The position numbers and the translations under genes are program-made. The notes under the pieces were generated by a model. It did not search any database. It saw only the letters and a list, made by a program, of their open reading frames with translations, and had not been told where the DNA came from. Shown one piece after another: positions 1-8,240 of a DNA stretch of 64,000 bases; position 1 is the stretch's first letter, and the number at the start of each line of letters is the position of its first letter. This stretch comes from PALSA-607 sp963737705 (GTDB lineage Bacteria; Actinomycetota; Actinomycetes; Acidothermales; Acidothermaceae): the NCBI GenBank assembly GCA_963737705.1, contig CAVTTP010000005.1:1-64000 (forward strand). The letters are read 5' to 3'.

Positions 1-402
1 GTTCTGTCACCTGAACCTTCCGGTCCAAGCGGGCGACCATCCATCTACGACTGCCGTTGCCGACAGCCTCCAGCGGTCTACCCGCAGGCTCGGGCGGGCA
101 GCCCTCAAACGCCTGCGCAGCCACGCCCGGGTCGAAACCAGAGCGTGACCTCTTGACCTTGCTCCAGGTGGGGTTTACCAAGCCGCGCGAGTCACCTCGC
201 ACGCTGGTGGTCTCTTACACCACCGTTTCACCCTTACTGCCCAGCCCAAAGCCAAAACTCTGAGCCCGACAGCGGTCTGTTTTCTGTGGCACTGTCCCGC
301 GGGTCACCCCGGGTGGGCGTTACCCACCACCTTGCCCTGTGGAGCCCGGACCTTCCTCGGCACACACCTGAAGGTGTGCAACGCGGTCGCCCGGCCGACT
401 CG
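1..402 (-). ncRNA. rnpB: RNase P RNA (bacterial type A), 3' end cut by window edge
   Basis: This is the catalytic RNA of ribonuclease P, which matures tRNA 5' ends. On the minus strand the transcript begins with CGAGTCGGCCGGGCGACCGC at about 402. It then shows the conserved blocks GAGGAAGGTCCGGGCTCC, ACAGAAAACAGACCGC, GGTGAAACGGTGGTGTAAG and CCACCTGGAGCAAGG, and ends with AGGTTCAGGTGACAGAAC. The final roughly 20 nt, which should pair with the 5' strand, lie outside the window. Short open frames inside it have no coding features. It sits immediately downstream of the RNB ribonuclease gene on the same strand. Confidence 0.95.
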
Positions 403-428
403 TCCGCCGTACCGGCAACTGTAGACGG

Positions 429-1869
429 TCAGGCCGGTACGAACAGCAGCGTGCGCGTCGCTGGGTCGGCCGTTACCAGTCGGACGTCGATCCGCGCGCC
501 CAGTAGCAGTCCCTCGCCGTCACAGCGAGCACGCACCGGCGGCGTCTGCAACTGCACGATCGCACCATGCTTCATCGTCTCGACCACGCCAGCCGAGAAC
601 GTCTCTTCCACATGTGCAGCCAGCACCACCGTCTCGACCAGGTCGATGCACGCGCGTTCAAGTGCATGCGCCTTGTGCCCGGAGTCAGCCATGACATCAG
701 GTAGTGCCGGTAGAGCTTCACGAATCCAAGGCGGGACGTCGAGGTGCGCGCATACTGCCACGCACAGTTCGCCCACATACCGGTCGACCAGTCTCCGCAG
801 TGGTGCAGTCGCGTGCGCGTACGGAGCGGCAACCGCGCTGTGATTGGGCTGGGCAGGCGGCGCTCCATCGAACGCGGTGTAGCCCGCGCCGCGCAGCAGT
901 CGCGTAGACAGTTCGATGAGTGCGGCTCCCACGTCCGTCGCCGGATCCAGCGCGCGTACAAATGCCTGGTACGTCTGGTGTTTCGGCCACGGGATACCGA
1001 GCGCATGGGCGACGCGGTGCAGCAATCCGATCGCTCCCGCATCGGCTGGCGGCAACGTGCGGAGGATGCCGACATTCGCGCCGAGCATGATGCCCGCAGC
1101 TGCCATGCCCGTGAGTAACGAGATCTGCGCGTTCCAGTCCTCCACCGGCAACGGCGCGCGGTAACTCAAGCGAAAGCCCGACCCGTCGGCGTCCACCTCT
1201 TGTTCGGGCAGCCGTAGGCTCACGGCGCCACGCTCGACCTCGAGCGCCTGCCGAAGTCGTCCCACCTCAGCGAGCAGCGCCAAGGTGCCATCGCCCGCGC
1301 CTGAACCGGTCTTCGCGTCGATCAGCTGCTGGGCCTGGCTGTAGTTGAGTCTCGACACCGATCGCACAACTGCCCGCTTGACGTCGACCGCAGTCTGCCG
1401 CCCGTCGGCGTCGAGGTCGATGGTCCAGACGAGGGCTGGCCTGATCTGGTCCGGCAGCAGGCTCGCAGCACCCTCGCCAATCGCCGGCGGATGCAACGGC
1501 GTCCGCATGTCTGGGCTGTAGAGCGTCTCGCCGCGGGCATGCGCTTCGACATCGACCAGGTCACCGGGCGACACGAACGCCGCGACGTCGGCAATCGCGT
1601 ACTGCACCCGGTAGCCACTGCCGATTGCGGGCGATGTACATGGCCTGGTCGAGGTCCATCGATCCCGGTGGATCGATCGTCAGATACGGGACGTCGGTTT
1701 GGTCAGGCGCCGTTGAGTTCGCCGGGCTCCACCGGGCTGCGGCCTGTGCGGCCGCCGCGAGGACCTCCGGCGGAAACTCCGCGGGCACCTTGAGTTCGAC
1801 GCGGATGGCCTCGAACCCGTCTCGCAGCACCGGCCCGTCGACGCTGAGGCGAACGCGGCGGTGCGGCAT
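429..1869 (-). pseudogene. RNB-domain ribonuclease (RNase II/R family), interrupted by one-base frameshift
   Basis: The gene encodes a 3'-5' exoribonuclease of the RNB family; the reassembled protein is about 479 residues, usual for the short actinobacterial form. Residues 1-83 end with the RNB catalytic signature (YLTIDPPGSMDLDQAM), which carries the metal-binding aspartates. The rest of the domain (VQYAIADVAAFVSPGD onward) continues in another frame. The switch falls at about 1620-1625, where removing one C of the minus-strand CAATCGGCAG restores the expected R-N-G-S-G-Y-R-V-Q-Y. Total length minus one base is divisible by three. The break may be a sequencing error or a real mutation. The start faces the divergent permease 30 bp away. 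Confidence 0.8.
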
Positions 1870-1899
1870 GCCGCCACCGTATGTGAGAAAGGATCATGC

Positions 1900-3126
1900 G
1901 TGGGGCAGGCTCTCACTGTGCCCACGCCGAAACGGTCGAAGTGGCCCGCGTGGTCTCAGGTAGCCGCGTGGTCCCGGTTCGCGCCTGCCTGGTTGATCGC
2001 CGCGGTTGCCGGCGTGATCTGCGTGGCGAGCACCGCGTTGCCTTGGCATGAAGCAGTCGCGACCACGAAACGGGTCGGACCGATCCTGCTGTTTCTTGTC
2101 GCCATCACCGTCGTCGCCGAGCTCGCCGATGCCGCGCAGGTTTTCGACGTCGCGGCGACCCGCGCTGCCAAGCTCGGCCGCGGTCGCACGTGGGGGCTGT
2201 TTGCCCTGATCGTGGTCCTGGGCAGCCTGACCACCATCGTGCTAAGCCTCGACACAACCGCCGTCCTGCTCACGCCCGTCGTACTCGCGCTCGCATCGCA
2301 GCTGCGGATCTCCGTGATCCCGTTCGCGATGGCCGCCGTGTGGCTGGCGAACACCGCGAGTTTGTTGCTGCCGGTGTCGAACCTCACCAACTTGCTCGCA
2401 GTCAATCGATTACATCTGTCTGCTGTGTCATTCGCCGCGAAGATGTGGTTGCCGGCAATCGCGTCGATCGTGGTTACTGCGGTGGTCATTGGCGTTGCAT
2501 ACCGTCGGGATCTGCGTGGTCACTACCCCGTGCCGGGCACGTTCGCCATCGCAGACCGAGTCAGCTTTCGCATCAGTGCAACCATGTGCGTCGTCATCGC
2601 GCCGTTCTTCGTCATCGGTTTGCCGGTGTGGTTACCAGCGAGCATCGCTGCCGTCGTCCTGGTCATCCTCTTTTTGTTCCGACAGCCGCAACGAGTTCGC
2701 GTGTCATTGCTGCCATGGCGCTTGGTCATCCTCGTGCAAGGGTTGTTCCTCTTCGTTGCGACACTCGGCGCACACGGTCTCGATCGACTGCTCGGAGACG
2801 CCGCTGGGCACAGCGACAGCGCGCTCGGTGTGTTGCGGACTGCGGGCGTCGGTGCGGGCGCGAGCAACGTCGCCAACAACCTGCCGAGCTACCTCGCGCT
2901 CGAGCGGGTCACCGATGGACGTCAACATCAACTGCTCGGCCTGCTTCTGGGTACCAACGTCGGTCCACTGGTGCTGCTCTGGGGATCGCTCGCCACGCTG
3001 CTGTGGCGTGAAAGATGCAAGGCGCGGGACGTCGAGATCAGCCCGTGGCAGTTCGCCCGACTTGGTCTGGTGGGGGTGCCCGTCGTGCTGCTCGCGTCCT
3101 GGGCCGCGTTGCTGGTCACAACGTGA
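1900..3126 (+). CDS. SLC13/ArsB-type inner-membrane anion permease
   Basis: This polytopic membrane protein of about 408 residues has 10-12 hydrophobic segments and resembles the ArsB/NhaD/citrate-transporter superfamily. Two features support this: the paired re-entrant-type segments with SLDTTAVLLTPVV near residue 120, and SNLTNLLAVNRL near 170, the Asn-Leu-Thr-Asn pattern seen in ArsB-like permeases. A second half-repeat follows with GASNVANNLPSYLAL. I chose the GTG at 1900 because AAGGA lies 7 bases upstream; a GTG at 1861 in the same frame would overlap the divergent RNB gene. The substrate cannot be read from the sequence; arsenite, dicarboxylate or another anion is possible. No arsR or arsC lies nearby. 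Confidence 0.7.
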   Translation: MGQALTVPTPKRSKWPAWSQVAAWSRFAPAWLIAAVAGVICVASTALPWHEAVATTKRVGPILLFLVAITVVAELADAAQVFDVAATRAAKLGRGRTWGLFALIVVLGSLTTIVLSLDTTAVLLTPVVLALASQLRISVIPFAMAAVWLANTASLLLPVSNLTNLLAVNRLHLSAVSFAAKMWLPAIASIVVTAVVIGVAYRRDLRGHYPVPGTFAIADRVSFRISATMCVVIAPFFVIGLPVWLPASIAAVVLVILFLFRQPQRVRVSLLPWRLVILVQGLFLFVATLGAHGLDRLLGDAAGHSDSALGVLRTAGVGAGASNVANNLPSYLALERVTDGRQHQLLGLLLGTNVGPLVLLWGSLATLLWRERCKARDVEISPWQFARLGLVGVPVVLLASWAALLVTT

Positions 3127-3184
3127 CTGATCTGCGGGTTACAAAATAGGGTCAGATCGGACATCCGGCGGCCGATACAGACGC

Positions 3185-5518
3185 ATGGCGCCTGAGTGGA
3201 CGCAAGGCGCGACATCACGATGGCGCACCCTGCTGCCCCCGGAGCGACCGCCCGCGTTCTTTCGCTGGGCCAGATTCCTCCTGCTGGCGGGCGTGCTCGT
3301 CTTTGCCGCCTCGACCGTGCTCGTACCGCTCAGTTCGAGCGCCAAACCGATTCTGGATGGGTGGCTCTATAACTCGCTGACCGCGCTCGGCGCGGTGGTG
3401 ATCGCCGGTCGCGCGTGGTGCGTCGCGACCGAGCGTCTCGCGTGGACGCTGCTTGCGGTCGGGATCGCAGCCAACGCGATGGGCGACACCGTTTACACCC
3501 TCTTCGTCGGCGACAACGGTCCGTTCCCGTCGATCGCCGAACCGTTCTATCTCATCTTCTACCCGTGCGCGTACATCGCTTTGCTACTGCTGGTGCGGGC
3601 ACGAGCGACACGAATGGCTGCCGGCGTCGCCATCGACGGCGTCGCATGCGCGCTCGCCATGGCCGCCATCGCCGCGACACTTGTGTTCGGCCCGATCAGC
3701 GCGGCAACGGGTGGATCCCCCGCCGCGGTGACAGTGGGTCTCGCCTATCCCCTGGCCGACCTGCTGCTGCTCGCGCTAGCGGTGGCGATGCTCGTGATCC
3801 TCGGCTGGCGAAGCGAACGTCGGATGCTGCTGCTCGCTGCGGCCTTCGCGATCCTCGCGGCAGCCGACACCGTTTATCTGTACGAGGTCGCGAAGGGCAG
3901 CTACGTCGAAGGTAGGTTCATCGACGCGTTCTGGCCGGTCGGCACACTGCTGCTTGCGTGGGCAAGTTGGTTGCCTACGCGGCGGTTGGCAGACCGCCGG
4001 CTCGACGGGATCCGCGCGCTCGTCGCACCGTTCGCGTGCACCACCGCAGCTGTGGCAATCCTCGTGACCGGCACGCAGGTGAAGATCCCCGATCTCGCCG
4101 TCGCACTGGCTGCGCTGACACTACTGACGGTCACAGCCCGGCTCGCGATCACCTTCCGCGACGTCATCAGCCTGGCCGAGACAAGAACGCAAGCGTTCAC
4201 GGACGAACTCACCGGCCTCGCGAACCGCCGTTCACTCGTCGCCGCGCTCGGCGCACACGCGAAACGCATGGACGCCAACGCGGAGTCGAGCCTCGCCCTG
4301 ATGCTTATCGACCTTGATCGCTTCAAGGAAATCAACGACTCCCTCGGTCACGACGTCGGCGACGAGTTACTCCGGCAGCTTGCGCGGCGTCTCGAGCGTT
4401 ACATCAGACCGGGCGACCAGTTGAGCAGGCTTGGTGGCGACGAGTTCGCCATCCTTCTCGCCCCTGAACGGGACCAGACGGCTGCGGAACGCGTTGCGCG
4501 GCGAATCGCCACCGCACTCGACGAGCCATTCGCACTCGATGACCTGACGCTGCATGTCAAAGGCAGCATCGGCATCGCGTTGTACCCGCATCATTGCTCT
4601 GATCCGATGCAGCTGCTTCAGCGAGCCGACGTTGCGGTCACAATCGCAAAGACAGCGCCGACTCGCGTTGCGCTGTACCAGATCGGCGAAGACCCCCACA
4701 GCAAGAAACGCGTACAACTGCTCGAGGCACTTCGGGCCGGACTCGCGCGCGGCGAACTTGTCTGTCACTACCAACCGAAGATCACCGCCGCGACCGGTGA
4801 GACCGACAGCGTAGAGGCCCTCGTGCGTTGGCAACACCCTGAGCGCGGTCTCCTCGCTCCCGACACGTTCCTCCCGCTGGCCGAGCAGGCCAGCTTGATG
4901 CGTCCGCTCACACTCGCGGTGCTACACATCGCGTTGCGAGACGCGAGCCGTTGGCGGCGGGCTGGCCATGATGTGTCGGTCGCGGTGAACCTGTCGGTGA
5001 CGAACCTTCTCGACGTCGAGCTCGCCAGCGATGTCGCGGCGCTGTTATATGAACACCAACTGCCCGCTTCCGCGCTGATCCTCGAGATCACAGAGACAGT
5101 GTTGATGACCGACTCGACACGAGCGAAGACCGTGGTCGACGCGCTCCACGCACTGGGCGTCGGGCTGTCGGTCGATGACTACGGCACGGGCTACTCGAGC
5201 CTCGCGTACTTGCAGGACCTCGCGATCGACGAGCTCAAACTCGACCGCAGCTTCATCATGCGGCTCGCCGAGGACCCGCGTACGGCGGCGATCGTCCGAT
5301 CGACTGTTGACCTCGCGCATAGCCTCGGGCTGCGCATCGTTGCCGAGGGCGTCGAGGACCGCGGAACGGTCGAAGTGCTGCACAGATATGGCTGCGACAT
5401 CATCCAAGGCTTCTTTTACAGCAAACCGATGCCCGTCGCGGACCTCACCACGTGGCTCGCGAACGGTCCGGCCGCTGAGCCGTCCCGACGTCTCTACTCG
5501 CGCGCTCGCCCGGCGTAA
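3185..5518 (+). CDS. Membrane-anchored GGDEF-EAL cyclic-di-GMP enzyme
   Basis: The protein is 777 residues. Residues 25-325 contain about eight hydrophobic segments and form an integral-membrane sensor. A GGDEF domain follows (about 335-500) with an intact GGDEF motif at 417-421 and an RxxD inhibitory site (RPGD, 408-411) exactly five residues before it. An EAL domain (about 510-760) keeps EAL at 544-546, EITET near 634, DDYGTG at 664-669 and QGFFYSKPMP near the end. Both the synthase and phosphodiesterase signatures are complete, so it could make and degrade c-di-GMP; which activity dominates cannot be told. It stands alone, with a short gap from the permease upstream. Confidence 0.9.
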   Translation: MAPEWTQGATSRWRTLLPPERPPAFFRWARFLLLAGVLVFAASTVLVPLSSSAKPILDGWLYNSLTALGAVVIAGRAWCVATERLAWTLLAVGIAANAMGDTVYTLFVGDNGPFPSIAEPFYLIFYPCAYIALLLLVRARATRMAAGVAIDGVACALAMAAIAATLVFGPISAATGGSPAAVTVGLAYPLADLLLLALAVAMLVILGWRSERRMLLLAAAFAILAAADTVYLYEVAKGSYVEGRFIDAFWPVGTLLLAWASWLPTRRLADRRLDGIRALVAPFACTTAAVAILVTGTQVKIPDLAVALAALTLLTVTARLAITFRDVISLAETRTQAFTDELTGLANRRSLVAALGAHAKRMDANAESSLALMLIDLDRFKEINDSLGHDVGDELLRQLARRLERYIRPGDQLSRLGGDEFAILLAPERDQTAAERVARRIATALDEPFALDDLTLHVKGSIGIALYPHHCSDPMQLLQRADVAVTIAKTAPTRVALYQIGEDPHSKKRVQLLEALRAGLARGELVCHYQPKITAATGETDSVEALVRWQHPERGLLAPDTFLPLAEQASLMRPLTLAVLHIALRDASRWRRAGHDVSVAVNLSVTNLLDVELASDVAALLYEHQLPASALILEITETVLMTDSTRAKTVVDALHALGVGLSVDDYGTGYSSLAYLQDLAIDELKLDRSFIMRLAEDPRTAAIVRSTVDLAHSLGLRIVAEGVEDRGTVEVLHRYGCDIIQGFFYSKPMPVADLTTWLANGPAAEPSRRLYSRARPA

Positions 5519-5546
5519 GTCCGCCCGACTCAAGGGCAGGCTTCGC

Positions 5547-6092
5547 CTATCTCGTTGGACCGTGATCTTCCGCGGCGACGAAGAACTGCGTCCCGCCCGG
5601 CGATACCCACGTCAATGAACCATTGCCATGACACTTAAGCGTCCAGCCGCCGAAGGTCGTGACCGCGGCCATGTCGCAGCGTTGGCTCATCTCGAGGGCG
5701 ATCAAGTTGTCGTCGCCCGGAAGGTCTTCTATCAACACATGAACGAGCGCGTTTTGCGCACGAGCAGTTGCCCAACGTTGCTGGCGATCCCACGCTTTCG
5801 CGTACTTCAGACGACCGTCGGAATCCAGCGTCGTGGGATCCATGCTTTCCAGCAGCATGAGCGACAGTGGCCCGGGCTGCTCGTACGCGAGGTGTTCGAG
5901 GATCGTGGCGTCGTCAACGATGTGAGTGTTGGTACCCGCGCGTCGCTCGAGCTGATCGATCCCCATACGAAGCAACGTAGCGACGGCCACCGACAAAACG
6001 ATTCGCGCGGTTCGCCACTGTGACGCATCTAACATTCGGCTGACTATGCGCATGCAACTGCACGCGTACTGAGCATCGTGAAGGTCACGCAA
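5547..6092 (-). CDS. DUF222/HNH (13E12-type) family remnant with the middle missing
   Basis: The open frame is 181 codons. Its N-terminal part (HLAYEQPGPLSLMLLESM ... RQQRWATARAQNALVHVL) looks like the start of actinobacterial DUF222 proteins. The C-terminal part (TTFGGWTLKCHGNGSLTW-VSPGG) looks like the extreme end of the same family, after the HNH nuclease. The several hundred residues that normally lie between, including the HNH motif, are absent. I infer an internal deletion in a multicopy DUF222-HNH gene; the product is unlikely to be a nuclease. The start is uncertain: an ATG at about 5965 (MGIDQLERR) is an alternative, and no strong ribosome site was seen for either. Confidence 0.5.
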   Translation of the reverse strand: MRDLHDAQYACSCMRIVSRMLDASQWRTARIVLSVAVATLLRMGIDQLERRAGTNTHIVDDATILEHLAYEQPGPLSLMLLESMDPTTLDSDGRLKYAKAWDRQQRWATARAQNALVHVLIEDLPGDDNLIALEMSQRCDMAAVTTFGGWTLKCHGNGSLTWVSPGGTQFFVAAEDHGPTR

Positions 6093-6111
6093 CGGTCACG
6101 AAAGTGTCACG
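6083..6111. promoter_or_regulatory. Three 11-bp-spaced GTCACG direct repeats (PHO-box-like)
   Basis: GGTCACG occurs at 6083 and 6094 and TGTCACG at 6105, each one helical turn apart. OmpR/PhoB-family regulators of actinobacteria bind 11-bp direct repeats of this shape. The array lies just upstream of the DUF222 remnant start and about 120 bp upstream of the PAP2 phosphatase gene. Function is inferred. Confidence 0.4.
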
Positions 6112-6229
6112 CTGAGCGTGAATCGTTGATCACAAGCGCACGTGTCCTCAGGTGTTTCTTTGTTTATTACCAGGCACTTCTAAGCATCCTGCGTGAAATA
6201 CATCAGTAACAGCGGGGAAGTAAAATCGA

Positions 6230-7114
6230 GTGATGCGTAGCGAGCTCTTGGCAGATCGGCCGACCGAGTACGACGATCTCGCGGCGACAGCTCGCGTCAG
6301 CGGCACGTCGTCGGGTTCACGAGTCGCACGCGGTTTGCGCAGTGTCGGAGCCGCATACACCCGGGTACGCGAGCTGCCTATTCGCAAGCTCTTTCTCATC
6401 ACGCTCGGCGCGTACATCGCACTCACTGCGGCAGTTGTCTTTGGCTCGCCACTCGACATCATCGATCGGGTAGCCGCAGCATCGGATCTCGCAAAGCGTT
6501 TCCCGGACGCGACCCCGTGGGTCCTCCATTACGTGATGCTCGGCCAGCGCGGACCGTCGTCCCACGTCGCGTTCGTCTATCTCGTCTATCGAGCCATACG
6601 GCAGCGGTCGTGGCGGCCGCTCGCGCTGTTCATCACCTCGCTCACGATGCTGAACGTGACCGTCGGCAGTATCAAGCTGGCAACCGGGCGATTGGGGCCA
6701 GCATTGACGACGCATCCGCGCGCAGTGTTCGACGGCGGCGATATCTTCCCCTCAGGTCACACGTCGAATGCGGTCGTCATCTTCGGCGTGCTGGCGATGA
6801 TTGCCGTCGAACATCGGAGGGCGTGGATCGCGCTCGCGGTCTTCGTCTCTACGACCGTCGGTCTGAGCACCATCTTCCTCGATACGCACTGGGTGACCGA
6901 CGTACTCGGCGGCTGGCTCGCCGGCGCTCTCGTACTGCTGGCGTTGCCTGCGACCTACGGCCTTCTCGAGCGGTGGGCGTTGCGTGCAATACACGGCGTG
7001 CAGGAATGGTTCCGCCCCGCGCCCGTGCGCAGGGGCGTGACTACGTGGGAGGCACTTCCCCGACAGCATGACCTGACGAGCGAGATGCTCACCGAAGATG
7101 CGATGTACCGTTGA
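6230..7114 (+). CDS. PAP2-superfamily membrane phosphatase
   Basis: This 294-residue integral-membrane lipid phosphatase belongs to the PAP2 superfamily. The three family motifs are visible: KLATGRLGP (149-157), PSGHT (174-178) with the catalytic His, and STIFLDTHWVTD (213-224) with His220 and Asp224. Hydrophobic segments flank them. It probably removes phosphate from a lipid such as phosphatidic acid, undecaprenyl diphosphate or phosphatidylglycerol phosphate at the outer face of the membrane. The start is GTG 6230 or ATG 6233, with GGGGAAG at 6214-6220 as ribosome site. Its 3' end overlaps the convergent RNase H/phosphatase gene by 26 bp. Confidence 0.85.
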   Translation: MMRSELLADRPTEYDDLAATARVSGTSSGSRVARGLRSVGAAYTRVRELPIRKLFLITLGAYIALTAAVVFGSPLDIIDRVAAASDLAKRFPDATPWVLHYVMLGQRGPSSHVAFVYLVYRAIRQRSWRPLALFITSLTMLNVTVGSIKLATGRLGPALTTHPRAVFDGGDIFPSGHTSNAVVIFGVLAMIAVEHRRAWIALAVFVSTTVGLSTIFLDTHWVTDVLGGWLAGALVLLALPATYGLLERWALRAIHGVQEWFRPAPVRRGVTTWEALPRQHDLTSEMLTEDAMYR

Positions 7115-8240
7115 ACAGTCGCAAAACGGCAGGCCCGTCGTCGAAGTAGTCGACCTCCGTCAAGCTCGCGTTGTCGACCTGCAACCGGTAGAGCGAACTC
7201 GTTGGCGTATCGAGCAAGTTGGCCGCGATCATCGCGATCGGCCGGGAGTGACTCACCACGCAAATGGTTTCGCTGCGATGGCGATTGACGATCCGTTCCT
7301 GCGCCGCGCGCACCCGATGCCGCAACGACTCGTAGCTCTCGCCGTCAGGCGGTGAGATAGCCGTATCCCCCAACCACAAGGCAAGTTCACGCGGCCATCG
7401 CTCCTCGACAACTGGAAACGTCAAACCCTCCCATGCGCCGAAATCGACCTCACGCAGGTCGTCGTCGATCTCCACGGGAACACCGAGCGCGGCACCGATA
7501 ATCGCCGCGGACTCACGACACCGTGACAACGGCGACGAGACGATCCGTTCGATCCCGCCGCGTGCGGACAACTCAGACGCGGTTGCCCTGATTTGTTGGC
7601 GACCCTGCTCGATCAACGGCGGATCACCAACACCAGAGAAACGCTTTTCCAAGGTGAAGGTCGTCACCCCGTGCCGGACCAGCACCAGCGTCGTGGGCGG
7701 CGCACCCGCCGTCCAGCCAACAATGCGGTTGGACGGCGGCAGTTCGGCAAGAGCGGACGCACCTACGCCAGAAGACGAGCCTGACGAGGAGCCGGACGCC
7801 TTGGCGCCGAGCGGTAGGCCGGTCCCTTCGTCCATCGCGCGGTTCGCCAACCGGTCGGCGTCCTTGTTCTGCTCGCGCGGAATCCAGGTGTAGGTCACGT
7901 GTCCTGGTCCGAACGAGGCAGCAAGTGCGGCGCCCTCACGCACCAAGGGCCGCAAGTCGGGATGCTTCACCTGCCAGCGTCCGGACAGCTGCTCAACGAC
8001 GAGACGCGAGTCGAGCCGACATTCGATGTACGCCGCCGGGTCGATCTCGGCGGCCGCCTTGAGTCCGGCGAGCAGCCCGCGGTACTCCGCGACGTTGTTC
8101 GTGACCACGCCCAGGTACTCGTAACGCTCGGCCAATACCTCGCCGGTCGACCCTTCGCGCACGACGGCGCCATAACCGGCAGGTCCCGGATTTCCGCGCG
8201 ATCCGCCGTCGGCCTCGACGATGAGCCGGCGAGGGCTCAC
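7089..8240 (-). CDS. Bifunctional RNase HI / histidine (acid) phosphatase
   Basis: The 383-residue fusion is typical of actinobacteria (Rv2228c type). Residues 1-140 form an RNase HI domain with the acidic set Asp11 (EADGGSRGNPGP), Glu52 (NNVAEYRG), Asp77 (CRLDSRLV) and Asp129 (KDADRLANR). It cleaves the RNA strand of RNA-DNA hybrids. A Ser/Gly-rich linker (about 146-160) leads to a histidine-phosphatase domain with the RHG signature at 189-191, similar to alpha-ribazole phosphatase CobC. The start is GTG 8240, which overlaps the stop of the zinc-ribbon gene as GTGA, implying coupled translation. It is the last gene of the Nif3 operon. Confidence 0.92.
   Translation of the reverse strand: MSPRRLIVEADGGSRGNPGPAGYGAVVREGSTGEVLAERYEYLGVVTNNVAEYRGLLAGLKAAAEIDPAAYIECRLDSRLVVEQLSGRWQVKHPDLRPLVREGAALAASFGPGHVTYTWIPREQNKDADRLANRAMDEGTGLPLGAKASGSSSGSSSGVGASALAELPPSNRIVGWTAGAPPTTLVLVRHGVTTFTLEKRFSGVGDPPLIEQGRQQIRATASELSARGGIERIVSSPLSRCRESAAIIGAALGVPVEIDDDLREVDFGAWEGLTFPVVEERWPRELALWLGDTAISPPDGESYESLRHRVRAAQERIVNRHRSETICVVSHSRPIAMIAANLLDTPTSSLYRLQVDNASLTEVDYFDDGPAVLRLFNGTSHLR

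Noticed and set aside
57..843. Two plus-strand open frames of 68 and 185 codons at the left end
   Set aside because: They lie over the RNase P RNA and antisense to the RNB ribonuclease; the peptides have no protein-like features.
1900..3126. Arsenite efflux (ars) operon
   Set aside because: Only an ArsB/SLC13-like permease is present; no arsR, arsC or arsenite methyltransferase lies nearby.
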